Assembly (NCBI RefSeq): GCF_905197185.1
Contig: NZ_CAJJXW010000002.1
Source: Megamonas sp905197185
GTDB taxonomy: Bacteria; Bacillota; Negativicutes; Selenomonadales; Selenomonadaceae
DNA length: 64,000 nt
Reading direction: 5' to 3' (one strand)
The position numbers were made by a program, and so were the translations under genes. Under the pieces are notes generated by a model. The model searched no databases. It saw only the letters and a list, made by a program, of their open reading frames with translations, and was not told the DNA's origin. Of this stretch, positions 1-9,394 are shown in pieces; position 1 is the stretch's first letter; the number at the start of each line of letters is the position of its first letter.

Positions 1-38
1 GTACATTCTTCATCAGTATAAATACCCTTCTTAATCAT
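1..38 (-). CDS. Possible 5' end of a gene cut by the window edge
   Basis: An ATG at 38-36 on the minus strand opens a frame that runs off the window edge (MIKKGIYTDEEC). An AGGA motif lies about 10 bases upstream. Twelve codons are too few to identify a family, so this is only a candidate start. Confidence 0.35.
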   Translation of the reverse strand, partial: MIKKGIYTDEEC

Positions 39-167
39 AAAATAAATATCCTATTTTATTATAATATTATTTAATCTAAGATAATAGTATATAAAATTAT
101 TTTTTATTAACAACTTTCAAATAGCTCAAAGTAAAATTTATTGATTATAAATTCATACTTAAAATAG

Positions 168-210
168 AAAAAGACTATATTTATTACAATTTATCTAATA
201 TAGCCTTTTA
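168..210 (-). terminator. Terminator after the ThrE-type exporter gene
   Basis: On the minus strand a 10-base arm (AAAGGCTATA) can pair with TATAGTCTTT, and a run of T follows. It lies just past the stop codon of the exporter gene at 240. Confidence 0.6.
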
Positions 211-239
211 TCCAACATATTAAATTTTTATATTAAAGT

Positions 240-1562
240 TTATTTTGATTTAGCCTTTACTAAAAACATCAATTTATCTTCTTTTAACTTATTGATATAA
301 TTGCGAAAAAAGATATTAGGAATTGCTACACCAACAGCTATTGCCAGTAATATCAAAGTTGTATTAACGCCATTATTTAAAACATGATGATAATTCATAT
401 TATCCACATTTTCTAAATTAATGATGCTAAATAATAAACGATACATAAAAACTCCTGGAATTAATGGAATTACTGAAGGAATAGTCAATACATGGCTAGG
501 AGCATGTACTATATGCACTGCTTTTAACGATAATAAACTGACTATAACAGCACCTACAAGTGAAGCAGTTGCCTGTGAACAATCATATTCTAACATTAAA
601 AAGTTGCGTACTCCCACTGAAATTATCGCCCCACAGGCTACTACAATTAATAATCTAGGTGGCATATTAAAAATAGTTGCAAAACCAATTGCTGCCACAG
701 CTGCAGCAATAGCACAAATAAAAAATGAATTTGAAGAAAGACTCAAACTAGTGAAATCTTGTACCTGACATAATTTTATAGCAAAAGCTATACCAAAAGT
801 CATACTGCCAATCATAAGTAAAGTATTCATCGCTCTTGTCATTCCAGCAGTAATAAAATTATCCACTAAATCATCAATCGCATTGATTAAAGGAATTCCT
901 GGAACAATAAATAAACTACATGCAATGAGCGGATGCCATGGCGTATTAGTTGGCATAAAATGTATAAAGTATGCACAAATAGTAGCTACAAAAGCAGAAA
1001 TAGTTATTGATGCATATGGATTGAATTTCAATAAATTACATTTCAATCGTGTCCAATATCCTATCATTGCACAAATAGATGTATATATAAACGCCCATAG
1101 ATCACCACCAAATAATAAACTAAAACCACCACAAGCTAGTCCTGCACTAATCATTACTAGTGGTTTTTTATAGTATCTTTTACGTAAACAAATAAATCTC
1201 AATTCTTTTTCAAACTCATATAAAGAATAATCTTGCTCAATAGCTCTCCATGATAATTTACTAACTCCGGATATAGCTGTCATATCAACTCCATGCCTAT
1301 AACATTTCTGAAAATTAGTAATCGATTTATCTCCCGTATTAATATTTATCATAATAGTAGTAAATGTGATATGTATTTGTAATCTTCGTTCTGGAATTTT
1401 CATAAATACGCCCACGCGTTTCATATTACACACGATACGATTTGTATCAGCCCCACTTTCCATCAATACCTTGCCCACACGTAAGATCAATTGTATTTTT
1501 CGTTCAAGTTCACTATCATCTTTCAAATTTTTTAAATTATTATGCTCCAAATAATCTTTCAT
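240..1562 (-). CDS. ThrE-family threonine/serine exporter, fused two-domain form
   Basis: This is an inner-membrane protein of 440 residues. Residues about 15-255 match the ThrE/DUF1212 domain, with an N-terminal cytoplasmic part followed by helices from about residue 135. Residues about 280-425 match the ThrE_2/DUF3815 domain. Many Firmicutes encode the halves as two small genes, while this fused form resembles actinobacterial ThrE. Members export threonine, serine or other small metabolites by proton antiport. The substrate here is not known. The ATG at 1562 is preceded by AGAGGT at a suitable distance. It is a single-gene unit ending in its own terminator. Confidence 0.82.
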   Translation of the reverse strand: MKDYLEHNNLKNLKDDSELERKIQLILRVGKVLMESGADTNRIVCNMKRVGVFMKIPERRLQIHITFTTIMININTGDKSITNFQKCYRHGVDMTAISGVSKLSWRAIEQDYSLYEFEKELRFICLRKRYYKKPLVMISAGLACGGFSLLFGGDLWAFIYTSICAMIGYWTRLKCNLLKFNPYASITISAFVATICAYFIHFMPTNTPWHPLIACSLFIVPGIPLINAIDDLVDNFITAGMTRAMNTLLMIGSMTFGIAFAIKLCQVQDFTSLSLSSNSFFICAIAAAVAAIGFATIFNMPPRLLIVVACGAIISVGVRNFLMLEYDCSQATASLVGAVIVSLLSLKAVHIVHAPSHVLTIPSVIPLIPGVFMYRLLFSIINLENVDNMNYHHVLNNGVNTTLILLAIAVGVAIPNIFFRNYINKLKEDKLMFLVKAKSK

Positions 1563-1766
1563 ATGTTTTAACCTCTATATCTTTATCTTTTTATTTTCTA
1601 TTACCTAATAGCATAAATCATTTTATAACCATAGAAATTTCAACGATTAAACTTTTAACTTTTTCTTAATTTATTTACATTATCATACAAATAAAAATTA
1701 AATTCAAATACTGCTTTGTTATTCAATCTATAACTTAATTGCATTATTTATTTCAAAATCTATCTA

Positions 1767-1797
1767 TTGACTATAGTTTTACACCATAGTTTATACT
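1767..1797 (+). promoter_or_regulatory. MerR-type promoter and dyad operator of the SMR pair
   Basis: The -35 element TTGACT (1767-1772) and -10 element TATACT (1792-1797) are 19 bases apart. A 21-base imperfect dyad (1770-1790, 8 of 10 base pairs symmetric) fills the spacer. A long spacer with a dyad between the hexamers is the hallmark of promoters activated by MerR-family regulators. No merR gene lies in the window. Alternative -10 placements with 17 or 18 base spacing exist (TTTATA, TTATAC). Confidence 0.45.
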
Positions 1798-1844
1798 AAA
1801 ATTAGGAAATATTTTATTTCTAGTTTATGAAAGGATTTGTTATT

Positions 1845-2192
1845 ATGTTTACGAAAAAATATTGCTGGTTAATGTTATTACTAGCAATTATTTTGGAGAT
1901 AACAGGCACAGCTTTAATGAAACTTTTTGCCATAAAAGGTGGTATGGAAGGTTATATCTTAATGCTTTTATTTATATTTTGTTCCTATTTTGCATTAAGT
2001 AAAGCCATTGTAAAAATTCCCATCAGTACTGCTTATGCTATTTGGGAAGGTATAGGCTTAATCGGCACAGCTTCTGTCGCTTATTTTATTTTTAATGAAG
2101 ACTTATCTTTATTAAAAGTTTTAGCTTTTATGGTAATCTTAAGTGGTTTAATCATGATAAAAAAAGGAACTTATACTGTTTCAAATAAATAA
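1845..2192 (+). CDS. SMR family transporter, MdtJ-like subunit
   Basis: This is a 115-residue four-helix membrane protein of the small multidrug resistance family. It carries the conserved Glu in the first helix (LEITGTALMK) and the YAIWEGIG block of helix 3. The sequence is closest in pattern to MdtJ of the MdtJI spermidine exporter rather than to EmrE. An upstream in-frame ATG exists at 1827, but the AAAGGA at 1830-1835 sits nine bases before 1845, so 1845 is the better start. The next gene encodes the partner subunit and follows within 15 bases. Paired SMR proteins work as heterodimers. Polyamine export is inferred from resemblance and has not been shown. Confidence 0.8.
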   Translation: MFTKKYCWLMLLLAIILEITGTALMKLFAIKGGMEGYILMLLFIFCSYFALSKAIVKIPISTAYAIWEGIGLIGTASVAYFIFNEDLSLLKVLAFMVILSGLIMIKKGTYTVSNK

Positions 2193-2206
2193 TGGGGTTG
2201 AATATT

Positions 2207-2533
2207 ATGTCAGACGGTACGATTGGTACTTTATTGATTATTGGTTCTGTATTTTTCGATGTATTAGCTAATATTTGTCTAAAAAAATCTCAAGGATTTA
2301 AATATAAATTATATGGATTTTTGGCAATCAGTTTAGTCGGATTTGCGTTTTTATGTTTAGCTTACGCTATTAGCATCATGGATTTAAGCATTGCTTATGC
2401 CTTATTTGGTGCTTGTGGTTTACTTTTAACTACAATTATTGATAAATTATTTTTCGGTCTACGCATCAAGCCTTTGGGAATTATTGGCTTAATGACGATG
2501 ATTACTGGTATTGTTTTAATAAAAATGATTTAA
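2207..2533 (+). CDS. SMR family transporter, MdtI-like subunit
   Basis: This second SMR subunit has 108 residues and four predicted helices. The pattern LANICLKKSQGF and the DLSIAYALFG block match MdtI. Helix 1 has Asp (FFDVLAN) where MdtI has the conserved Glu of the family, a conservative change that keeps an acidic proton site. GGGGT sits eight bases before the ATG at 2207. A 15-base-earlier ATG overlaps the stop of the first subunit and is less well placed. The gene is co-transcribed with the MdtJ-like gene and ends at a hairpin terminator. Confidence 0.8.
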   Translation: MSDGTIGTLLIIGSVFFDVLANICLKKSQGFKYKLYGFLAISLVGFAFLCLAYAISIMDLSIAYALFGACGLLLTTIIDKLFFGLRIKPLGIIGLMTMITGIVLIKMI

Positions 2534-2541
2534 ATAAATAA

Positions 2542-2594
2542 AACCACTATTTAGTATGAAATTATATCTTTAAAATTATACTATAATAGTGGTT
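2542..2594. terminator. Two-tier hairpin terminator shared by SMR pair and nitroreductase remnant
   Basis: AACCACTAT pairs with ATAGTGGTT, with an inner TAGTAT/ATACTA stem. A T-rich tail follows on the plus strand. It separates convergent units. A hairpin with the same outer arms recurs at 3224-3260. Confidence 0.55.
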
Positions 2595-2607
2595 ATATTT
2601 ATTCACG

Positions 2608-3190
2608 TCATTGAACAATTTTATCAAAATCTTTTCGTGGTCTAACTACAGGTTTTTCATCAGTATAACCCAATAATTCAATATAATCTATTATTTCACC
2701 CTTTTTATTTAACCAATGTTTTAATTCTGGATATACAAAGAAAATATCTCCTATCCATAAACTTCCTAATCTTAAATTGTTAGCAGTTAATAACATATTT
2801 TCCATACTTGCACATATTGCTTGAATATCACAAATTTCAGCAATATGTTCCTCAAAACTCAAGAATTTTCTATATTCTTTAGATAATATATTTATTACAA
2901 AAATAAGTACTGCAGCTTCTTGCATAATTTTAAAACTATTTTGAGCACTATTGATATAGTTAACATAATTAGGTAATAATGATTGCATTAATTCCCTAGT
3001 TATTCCTTAATTTAAAATCTGCATACATTCTTGTTTTGATTTATCCATAACCACTATAAAATACCATGGTTGTCTATTCTTAGCAGAAGGAGCTTATCGT
3101 CCAGCTTCTAAAATTTTTTAATTAAATCTTTTGTTATTTATTCTGCTTAAACTTATGTATACTTCTCCTATTTTCAATATCAATTATCAT
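2608..3190 (-). pseudogene. Nitroreductase family pseudogene
   Basis: Translating the minus strand from the ATG at 3190 gives MIIDIENRRSIHKFK, the typical nitroreductase start, behind a good ribosome site (AGAAGGTGA). A frameshift near 3135 then moves homology to another frame, which reads KILEAGR, stop, APSAKNRQPWYFIVV, the FMN-binding motif region. In-frame TAA codons lie near 3121, 3088 and 3009. The last 126 residues (2608-2988) stay open and cover the rest of the flavin fold. With three stops and a frameshift this gene is dead. The intact family reduces nitro compounds or quinones with NAD(P)H and FMN. Confidence 0.85.
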
Positions 3191-3223
3191 AGATATTCAC
3201 CTTCTTATTATACAAAAATAACC

Positions 3224-3262
3224 ACTATCTAATAAAAAAATTGGGCTAGATAGTGGTTATTT
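3224..3262 (-). terminator. Hairpin terminator near 3.2 kb
   Basis: ATAACCACTATCT pairs with AGATAGTGGTTAT around an A-rich loop, with T or A runs on both sides. It abuts the stop codon of the small minus-strand gene that begins at 3553 and shares its arm sequence with the hairpin at 2542-2594. Confidence 0.6.
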
Positions 3263-3553
3263 TTATTTTTCTTGTAAAGAATCCCATAATAATAAAATAT
3301 TATTACCTACTTCTGCATAAAAACGAATACTTTTTGTTTGTTTTCTTTCTTCCCAAGCTACATGGTTTTTTGATTTTTCCTGTGCATATTTTTCTTTAAA
3401 AACTTTTAACATTTTATCATTAAACTGTACATCAATCACCATATTATATCTTTGAAAATTTTTATCTACTAAAATATAATGATTATCTAATACTTTTAAA
3501 TTATATTTTTTCTCAATTAAATCAACATAACCTTTTGGTAATTTATAATCCAT
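3263..3553 (-). CDS. Small protein of unknown function
   Basis: This 96-residue soluble protein is rich in Lys, Tyr and Val and has no signal peptide or membrane segment. I do not recognise a family. The start at 3553 has an AAAGGA nine to ten bases upstream, and codon use is like its neighbours, so I treat it as a real gene. It sits between the meaB terminator and its own hairpin, which suggests a monocistronic unit. Confidence 0.6.
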   Translation of the reverse strand: MDYKLPKGYVDLIEKKYNLKVLDNHYILVDKNFQRYNMVIDVQFNDKMLKVFKEKYAQEKSKNHVAWEERKQTKSIRFYAEVGNNILLLWDSLQEK

Positions 3554-3579
3554 ATCTTAAAAATCCTTTCTTCATTTAT

Positions 3580-3616
3580 AAATAAAGGCGTAATCCCTAA
3601 GGATACGCCTTTATTA
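3580..3616 (-). terminator. Terminator after meaB
   Basis: An AATAAAGGCGTA arm pairs with TACGCCTTTATT over a short loop, directly after the meaB stop codon at 3618. Confidence 0.6.
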
Positions 3617-3617
3617 T

Positions 3618-4802
3618 TCATTTTAAATCAAATGGAGATAAGTTTCTTAAACTGTTTTCATTAATATCAGCATTAGCAAATTTATCTATCAACTGTTGCA
3701 CTGCTAGTGTTGCAGATAATTTTCCATTAATTACATCTTCTTCAATTTCTCCTTTACTTTTTATAATCTCTGGACAACGATAAAATAAATTATGCAAATG
3801 TTCTTCTATCATAGTATACACCCAAGAAATCGTTTGTTGTTTTCGACGTTCCTTCAAAACACCATTAGCAAAACCTTGTTTCATAAAAACTTTCACAACA
3901 TTTTGCCAAAAATCCATAATTCCTTCACCTGTATATGCTGAACAAGTATAAGCATGTGTAGTCCAGTGCTCTGTTGCTTGTCGCAAAAATTGCAAAATAC
4001 GTTCATATTCTGCACGAGTCACCAATGCTCTTTGCTTATTATCTCCATCAGCTTTATTTACTAAAATAGCGTCAGCTAATTCCATAACACCTTTTTTCAT
4101 GCCCTGTAATTCATCACCAGCACCTGTTAATACAACTAAAAGGAAAAAATCTACCATAGAACGTACTGTCGTTTCACTTTGTCCTACGCCTACCGTTTCC
4201 ACTAAGATTGTATCATAACCAGCAGCTTCACATAAAAGTAATGTTTCTCTACTTTTACGTGTTAATCCTCCCAAAGTACCTCCAGATGGTGATGGTCGAA
4301 TAAAAGCATTTGGCTCTCTTGATAACTGCTCCATTCTAGTTTTATCCCCTAAGATACTACCACGTGTAACTGTACTAGATGGGTCTACTGCCAATACTGC
4401 TACTTTATGCCCTTGTTGACATAATTTAGTTCCTAAAGCTTCAATTAAAGTAGATTTGCCTGCACCTGGTACACCTGTAATTCCAATTCGCATAGATTTT
4501 CCAGTATAGGGTAAAATTTTTTGAATTACTTCTTGTGCCATAGCAAAATGTGCACTTGCATTACTTTCAATTAAAGTAATAGCTCTTGATAAAATCATAC
4601 GATTTCCAGCTAAAATACCTTTAACATAATCATCTACTGTTAATTTTACTCGTTTAACTATTTTAGGTTTATTTACATGATGTTCAGTTTTATTTTGCTC
4701 ACTCATACCATCATGTCCACCTTCTACACCTCGCATAACTCTACAGGCAAATTTATCATCATTATTATCAGGTCTCCATGAAGGCTTATACGTATCAGTC
4801 AT
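3618..4802 (-). CDS. meaB: Methylmalonyl-CoA mutase-associated GTPase MeaB (ArgK family)
   Basis: This is a G3E-type P-loop GTPase that protects methylmalonyl-CoA mutase and helps load and exchange its adenosylcobalamin cofactor. Walker A is GVPGAGKST at residues about 110-118, and a DPSS motif and NKAD specificity motif follow. The protein is 394 residues counted from the ATG at 4802. That start has a GGAGGA eight bases upstream and lies four bases past the mutB stop. A longer frame to 4853 would overlap mutB and has no reason to be used. The family is usually about 320-340 residues, and the extra 55-60 residues are an N-terminal extension with a CRVMRGVEGGHDG segment. The gene itself looks intact although mutA in the same operon is broken. 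Confidence 0.9.
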   Translation of the reverse strand: MTDTYKPSWRPDNNDDKFACRVMRGVEGGHDGMSEQNKTEHHVNKPKIVKRVKLTVDDYVKGILAGNRMILSRAITLIESNASAHFAMAQEVIQKILPYTGKSMRIGITGVPGAGKSTLIEALGTKLCQQGHKVAVLAVDPSSTVTRGSILGDKTRMEQLSREPNAFIRPSPSGGTLGGLTRKSRETLLLCEAAGYDTILVETVGVGQSETTVRSMVDFFLLVVLTGAGDELQGMKKGVMELADAILVNKADGDNKQRALVTRAEYERILQFLRQATEHWTTHAYTCSAYTGEGIMDFWQNVVKVFMKQGFANGVLKERRKQQTISWVYTMIEEHLHNLFYRCPEIIKSKGEIEEDVINGKLSATLAVQQLIDKFANADINENSLRNLSPFDLK

Positions 4803-4806
4803 AACA

Positions 4807-6990
4807 TTAGTCCTCCAGACGTTTGTTAAGAAGCTCCAATACTTTTTTTGCACAAACAGGAATTATCGTACCTGGTCCAAAAATGGCAGCAGCACCATGT
4901 TCATATAAGAAATCATAATCTTGAGCAGGTATTACCCCACCAATTACTACCATAATATCTTCACGACCACGTTTTTTCAATTCTTCAATGAGTTGTGGCA
5001 TTAAAGTTTTATGACCAGCTGCCAAGGAACTCATACCTACAATATGCACATCATTATCAACAGCATCTTGAGCAGCTTCTTCTGGTGTTTGGAATAATGG
5101 ACCAATATCAACATCATAACCCATATCAGCAAAAGCAGTAGCAATTACTTTTGCTCCACGATCATGACCATCTTGTCCCATTTTAGCAATATAGATACGA
5201 GGACGACGACCATATTCCACTTCAAACTTATCTGTCATATCACGAACTTCTTTAATAACATCATCATCACTAAATTCACTACTATATACACCAGATATAG
5301 AACGAATAATTGCTTTATGTCTACCACAAACTTTTTCTACTGCATCAGAAATTTCACCTTTAGATGCACGTGCTCTTGCTGCTTCTACAGCTAATTCTAA
5401 TAAGTTACCTTCACCTGTTTCCATAGAACGAGTGATAGCTTCAAGACAAGAACGAACTTTGTCATTATCACGATTTGCACGTAATTTTTTAAGTCTTTCA
5501 ATCTGAGCTAAACGAACTGCTGTATTATCAACTTCTAAAATATCAAGTGGATCTTCTTTATCTAAGCGAAGATAATTTACGCCAACAATTTTTTCACTAC
5601 CAGAATCAATATGAGCTTGACGACGTGCTGCTGCTTCTTCTATACGCATTTTAGGCAGACCTGTATCAATTGCTTTAGACATACCGCCGAGAGCTTCAAT
5701 TTCTTGAATATGTGCCCAAGCTTTTTTAATGAGTTGATTTGTTAAAAATTCTACATAATACGAACCACCCCATGGGTCAACTACCTTACATACTTTAGTT
5801 TCATCTTGAATGTATAATTGCGTATTACGAGCAATACGAGCTGAAAAGTCTGTAGGAAGAGCTATAGCTTCATCTAGTGCATTTGTGTGTAAAGATTGTG
5901 TATGACCAAGAGCTGCTGCCATAGCTTCAATACAAGTTCGAGTAATATTATTAAATGGATCTTGTTCTGTAAGACTCCAACCAGAAGTCTGAGAATGTGT
6001 ACGTAAAGCCATAGATTTTGTCTTTTTAGGATGAAAAGAATTGACAATTTTAGCCCAAAGCATACGACCAGCACGCATTTTAGCAATTTCCATGAAATAA
6101 TTTTTCCCCATAGCCCAAAAGAAAGATAATCGTGGTGCAAATTGGTCAATGGTTAATCCATGTTCTGTACCTGTACGCAAATATTCAAGACCATCAGCTA
6201 ATGTATAACCTAATTCAATATCTGCTGTTGCACCTGCTTCTTGCATATGATAACCAGAAATAGATATACTATTAAATTTAGGCATATATTTAGAAGTATA
6301 CTCAAAAATATCACCAATAATTCTCATTGAAGCTGCTGGTGGATAAATATAAGTATTACGTACCATGAACTCTTTTAAAATATCATTTTGAATAGTACCT
6401 GCCATAACAGCTTTATCTACACCTTGTTCTTCACCAGCCAAAATATAAAAAGCCATGATAGGAAGTACTGCACCATTCATAGTCATGGATACTGACATCT
6501 GATCAAGTGGAATGCCTTTAAATAATATTTCCATATCTAAAATAGAGTCAACTGCTACTCCTGCTTTACCAACATCTCCTACTACACGAGGATGGTCTGA
6601 ATCATAGCCTCTATGTGTTGCTAAGTCAAAAGCAATAGATAAACCTTTTTGCCCAGCTGCAAGATTTCTACGATAAAAAGCATTTGATTCTTCTGCTGTA
6701 GAAAAACCTGCATATTGTCGTACTGTCCATGGTCTTGTTACATACATAGTTGCATATGGACCACGCAAAAATGGTGGAATACCTGCTACAAAATCTAAAT
6801 GATTACAATCTTTATAAACATTTTCATCATAAAGTGGTGCTACATCTATTTGCTCCATAGTGCGATAAAAATTTTCCTCAAAAGATTTTCCAGTTTCTGC
6901 TTTTAAACTTTCTTTCCATTTAGCAAAAGCGACCTCACTCTGTATTGCTTGCTGAAAAGGAATTTGTGTAAAATCTGGTATTTTAGACAT
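4807..6990 (-). CDS. mutB: Methylmalonyl-CoA mutase large (catalytic) subunit
   Basis: The enzyme interconverts succinyl-CoA and methylmalonyl-CoA with adenosylcobalamin, a step of propionate formation. The TIM-barrel substrate domain covers residues about 20-560, and the C-terminal cobalamin-binding domain covers about 590-727. The base-off motif DxHxxG is visible as GQDGHDRGAK. Length (727) is normal and no lesion is seen. The ATG overlaps the mutA stop codon (TAATG), so translation is coupled. Its partner subunit is disrupted, so activity depends on whether the large subunit can work alone or MutA is still made. Confidence 0.93.
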   Translation of the reverse strand: MSKIPDFTQIPFQQAIQSEVAFAKWKESLKAETGKSFEENFYRTMEQIDVAPLYDENVYKDCNHLDFVAGIPPFLRGPYATMYVTRPWTVRQYAGFSTAEESNAFYRRNLAAGQKGLSIAFDLATHRGYDSDHPRVVGDVGKAGVAVDSILDMEILFKGIPLDQMSVSMTMNGAVLPIMAFYILAGEEQGVDKAVMAGTIQNDILKEFMVRNTYIYPPAASMRIIGDIFEYTSKYMPKFNSISISGYHMQEAGATADIELGYTLADGLEYLRTGTEHGLTIDQFAPRLSFFWAMGKNYFMEIAKMRAGRMLWAKIVNSFHPKKTKSMALRTHSQTSGWSLTEQDPFNNITRTCIEAMAAALGHTQSLHTNALDEAIALPTDFSARIARNTQLYIQDETKVCKVVDPWGGSYYVEFLTNQLIKKAWAHIQEIEALGGMSKAIDTGLPKMRIEEAAARRQAHIDSGSEKIVGVNYLRLDKEDPLDILEVDNTAVRLAQIERLKKLRANRDNDKVRSCLEAITRSMETGEGNLLELAVEAARARASKGEISDAVEKVCGRHKAIIRSISGVYSSEFSDDDVIKEVRDMTDKFEVEYGRRPRIYIAKMGQDGHDRGAKVIATAFADMGYDVDIGPLFQTPEEAAQDAVDNDVHIVGMSSLAAGHKTLMPQLIEELKKRGREDIMVVIGGVIPAQDYDFLYEHGAAAIFGPGTIIPVCAKKVLELLNKRLED

Positions 6991-9248
6991 TATTCAATCA
7001 TCCCCTTTTCTTTTTGCATACGAAGTAAAGTTTCATAGCAATTAGAACGAACACTTATATAATCGTCCATACCCGCTTCATCGCATGCTTTTTTTAATTC
7101 TGGTGTTGGTGCACCTGCTAAAAAAACTTTCATACTAGGTTTTATAGCCTTAATACCAGAAGTAACAGCTGGTGCGAGTTCTGGATAAGTTGCATCCGTA
7201 GAACAAACAATAGCTACATCAGCATTTGAATCAATAGCTGCTTGTACAGCTTCTTCTACTGTTGGAAAACCATTATTAGTAAGTACATTAAATGCTGCTA
7301 CTTGCATAAATGAAGTAACAAAATCTGCACGTGCTTTATGCTGTGGAATAGGTCCCATATTAGCAAGGAAAATATTTACATTTTCCCCTGTTTTTTCTAG
7401 ATACTTTTCTGTGCGATGACGAAGTTGTTCATATCTTTCAGTCCAGCGATGTGGCAAAATAGCTTCTATAACTTCACCTGTCGCCTCTCCTGTAAGTGCT
7501 GTAGATATTTCACCTAAAGTGGCACCCGCTTTAATAGTCTGTTTAACTGTATTCATTAATGAACCATGTTCACTAAAATCACGTTTACCAATTTCCGATA
7601 ATAATAATTTAACATAATCATTATCACGTACTTTTACATTAACTTTAAGTGCCATTTTTCTATCTGCTATAATTTTATCAAAATCAATTTCTGGTACTTC
7701 CAATAATTTTTCAGTCATATTTGGATACATATTATTACCAACAGCACGATCTTTTCTTGTTGCTAAATTTTTAAAACGAGCTTGTAATACTTCATTAATA
7801 GCTATCTGCACAGTATTATTTTCTAAAGCTTTTATTAAACCACCATGAGCTTCAATTTCTTGAAATTTTGCCCAAGCCTTTTGAGTAAACTCTTCTGTCA
7901 ATGGTTCAAGATACCAACTACCACCAGCAGGGTCTATTGGTTGAATAAAATTAAATTCATGTTGCTCCATAATTTGAATATTTCATGCAATACGACGAGA
8001 AAATTCATCACTAGGACGTATACAATGGTCAAATGGTTTTACAAACATACCATCCATACCACCAACAACAGCAGAAAATGATTGTGTAGCTGCACGAAGT
8101 AAATTTACATAAGGATCATATACTGTTTGACAAAAAGTATTACACATATATGATGTATATATAATGCATATAGCATAAGGATCATATACTGTTTGACAAA
8201 AAGACGATGTACTTACATATACATTAATTTTTTGAGCTATATCATCTCCACCACAATTTTTAACAATTTGAGCCCAAATCATTTTCACACTGCGTAATTT
8301 AGCAATTTCCATAAAAAAATTTGCACCTATACTAAAATGAAAACGTAAATGACGACAAAAAGTATTCACATCAATGCCACGTCGTTCCATAGATTTCATA
8401 TATGTTACAGCTTCATTCATGGCATATGCTACTTCTTGGATATCATTTGCACCACCATTGTGATAAACATCTGTATTTACTACTACAGTCTTTAATTCTG
8501 GTGCAAATTTTTCTGCCCAACAAATACTATGAGCCATTTCATCATAATATTCATCAAGAGGTCGTGTAAGCTTTCCATCTAAAGCTAATTCTCCAATAGG
8601 ATCTGCTGTAATAGCACCATGAAGTTTTTTTAGTGATAATTTTTTCTGTTCACACACCACTGCAACAGCAGAAAGTAATGCTATATTAGAAGCACCTGCA
8701 TAGATATCAATTTCAAATTTTTCTAAATCAACATCATCTAATAATTTATTTACATCTGATAAAGTCGATAAAGAAACACCAATATCTGCGATTTCTTCTT
8801 TATTAGCTGTATCTACATCATAACCTTTACGTGTTGCTGTATCCAAAACTATACTTGCAGCTGTTGAACCTTTTAATAATTCATATTTTACCATTTCATT
8901 GGCTTCACTAGGAGTTTTAGCATCACACTTTTGAGCTATTGTCCATGGTTTATGTATATAACCACTAACATTAGCTCCACGTAAATTACTTTCCATTCCT
9001 GGATAAGTCTTATTATGAGTTAACCCTTCTAAATCTTCCATACGATAAATAGGGTTTAATGTAATACCTTCATAAGTTTTAGTAAACATACTTTTTTCAA
9101 AAGGTTTTCCCTTTAATAATACCACTACAGCTTCTTTCCATTCTTCATATGAAGGAATTTCAAACTCATCAAAAGTAACAGCAGGAATATCTTGTTCTTG
9201 TTGTTCTTCTTGTCGAATTTCTTCGCCAAGTGTTTTATCTTGTTCCAT
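6990..9248 (-). pseudogene. mutA: Methylmalonyl-CoA mutase small subunit, interrupted
   Basis: Homology to the non-catalytic small subunit runs through the whole interval in one frame. The first 421 codons end at a TGA (7983-7985) inside the conserved FSRRIARN segment, where CGA (Arg) is expected. The following 326 codons continue with IQPIDPAGGSWYLEP and the degenerate B12-fold domain, which normally lacks DxHxxG in this subunit. No ribosome site precedes the internal ATG at 7970, so re-initiation is unlikely. A second lesion lies at 8109-8204: an in-frame 66-base insertion with a 30-base direct repeat makes the protein read FCQTVYDPY twice. The start at 9248 has GGGA about 12 bases upstream. 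Either the gene is dead, or the TGA is read through or is a sequencing error. Confidence 0.85.
8109..8204. repeat. 30-base direct repeat flanking a 36-base insert inside mutA
   Basis: Copies at 8109-8138 and 8175-8204 are identical, and the offset is 66 bases (22 codons). The 36 bases between them are very AT-rich and encode AICIIYTSYMCNT, which has no counterpart in the family. The arrangement resembles a slipped-strand or templated duplication. Confidence 0.85.
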
Positions 9249-9394
9249 ATATAATAATTTCCCTTCTCTACTTCTGCATTTTCATTTAAGGGGATAATTT
9301 AATACTATTATTGAATAGTTAATAAATACTCTTATATATCTAATAAATGGTTCGAGTTCCTCCTACCTAGATATTAAATATAAAATTTATAAAA
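9249..9394. other. Gene-free mutA upstream region
   Basis: It carries no open frame of note. It should contain the mutA promoter, because a strong terminator lies immediately beyond it, but I could not identify a convincing -35/-10 pair. Confidence 0.4.

Noticed and set aside
7846..7970. The ATG at 7970 as the start of a separate MutA C-terminal protein.
   Set aside because: There is no ribosome-binding site before it and the upstream frame is continuous except for one TGA, so it is better read as one interrupted gene.
9349..9367. GGTTCGAGTTCCTCCTACC looks like a tRNA T-arm and 3' acceptor.
   Set aside because: The five bases before the loop do not pair with the five after it, and no D-arm, anticodon arm or matching 5' acceptor is found upstream.
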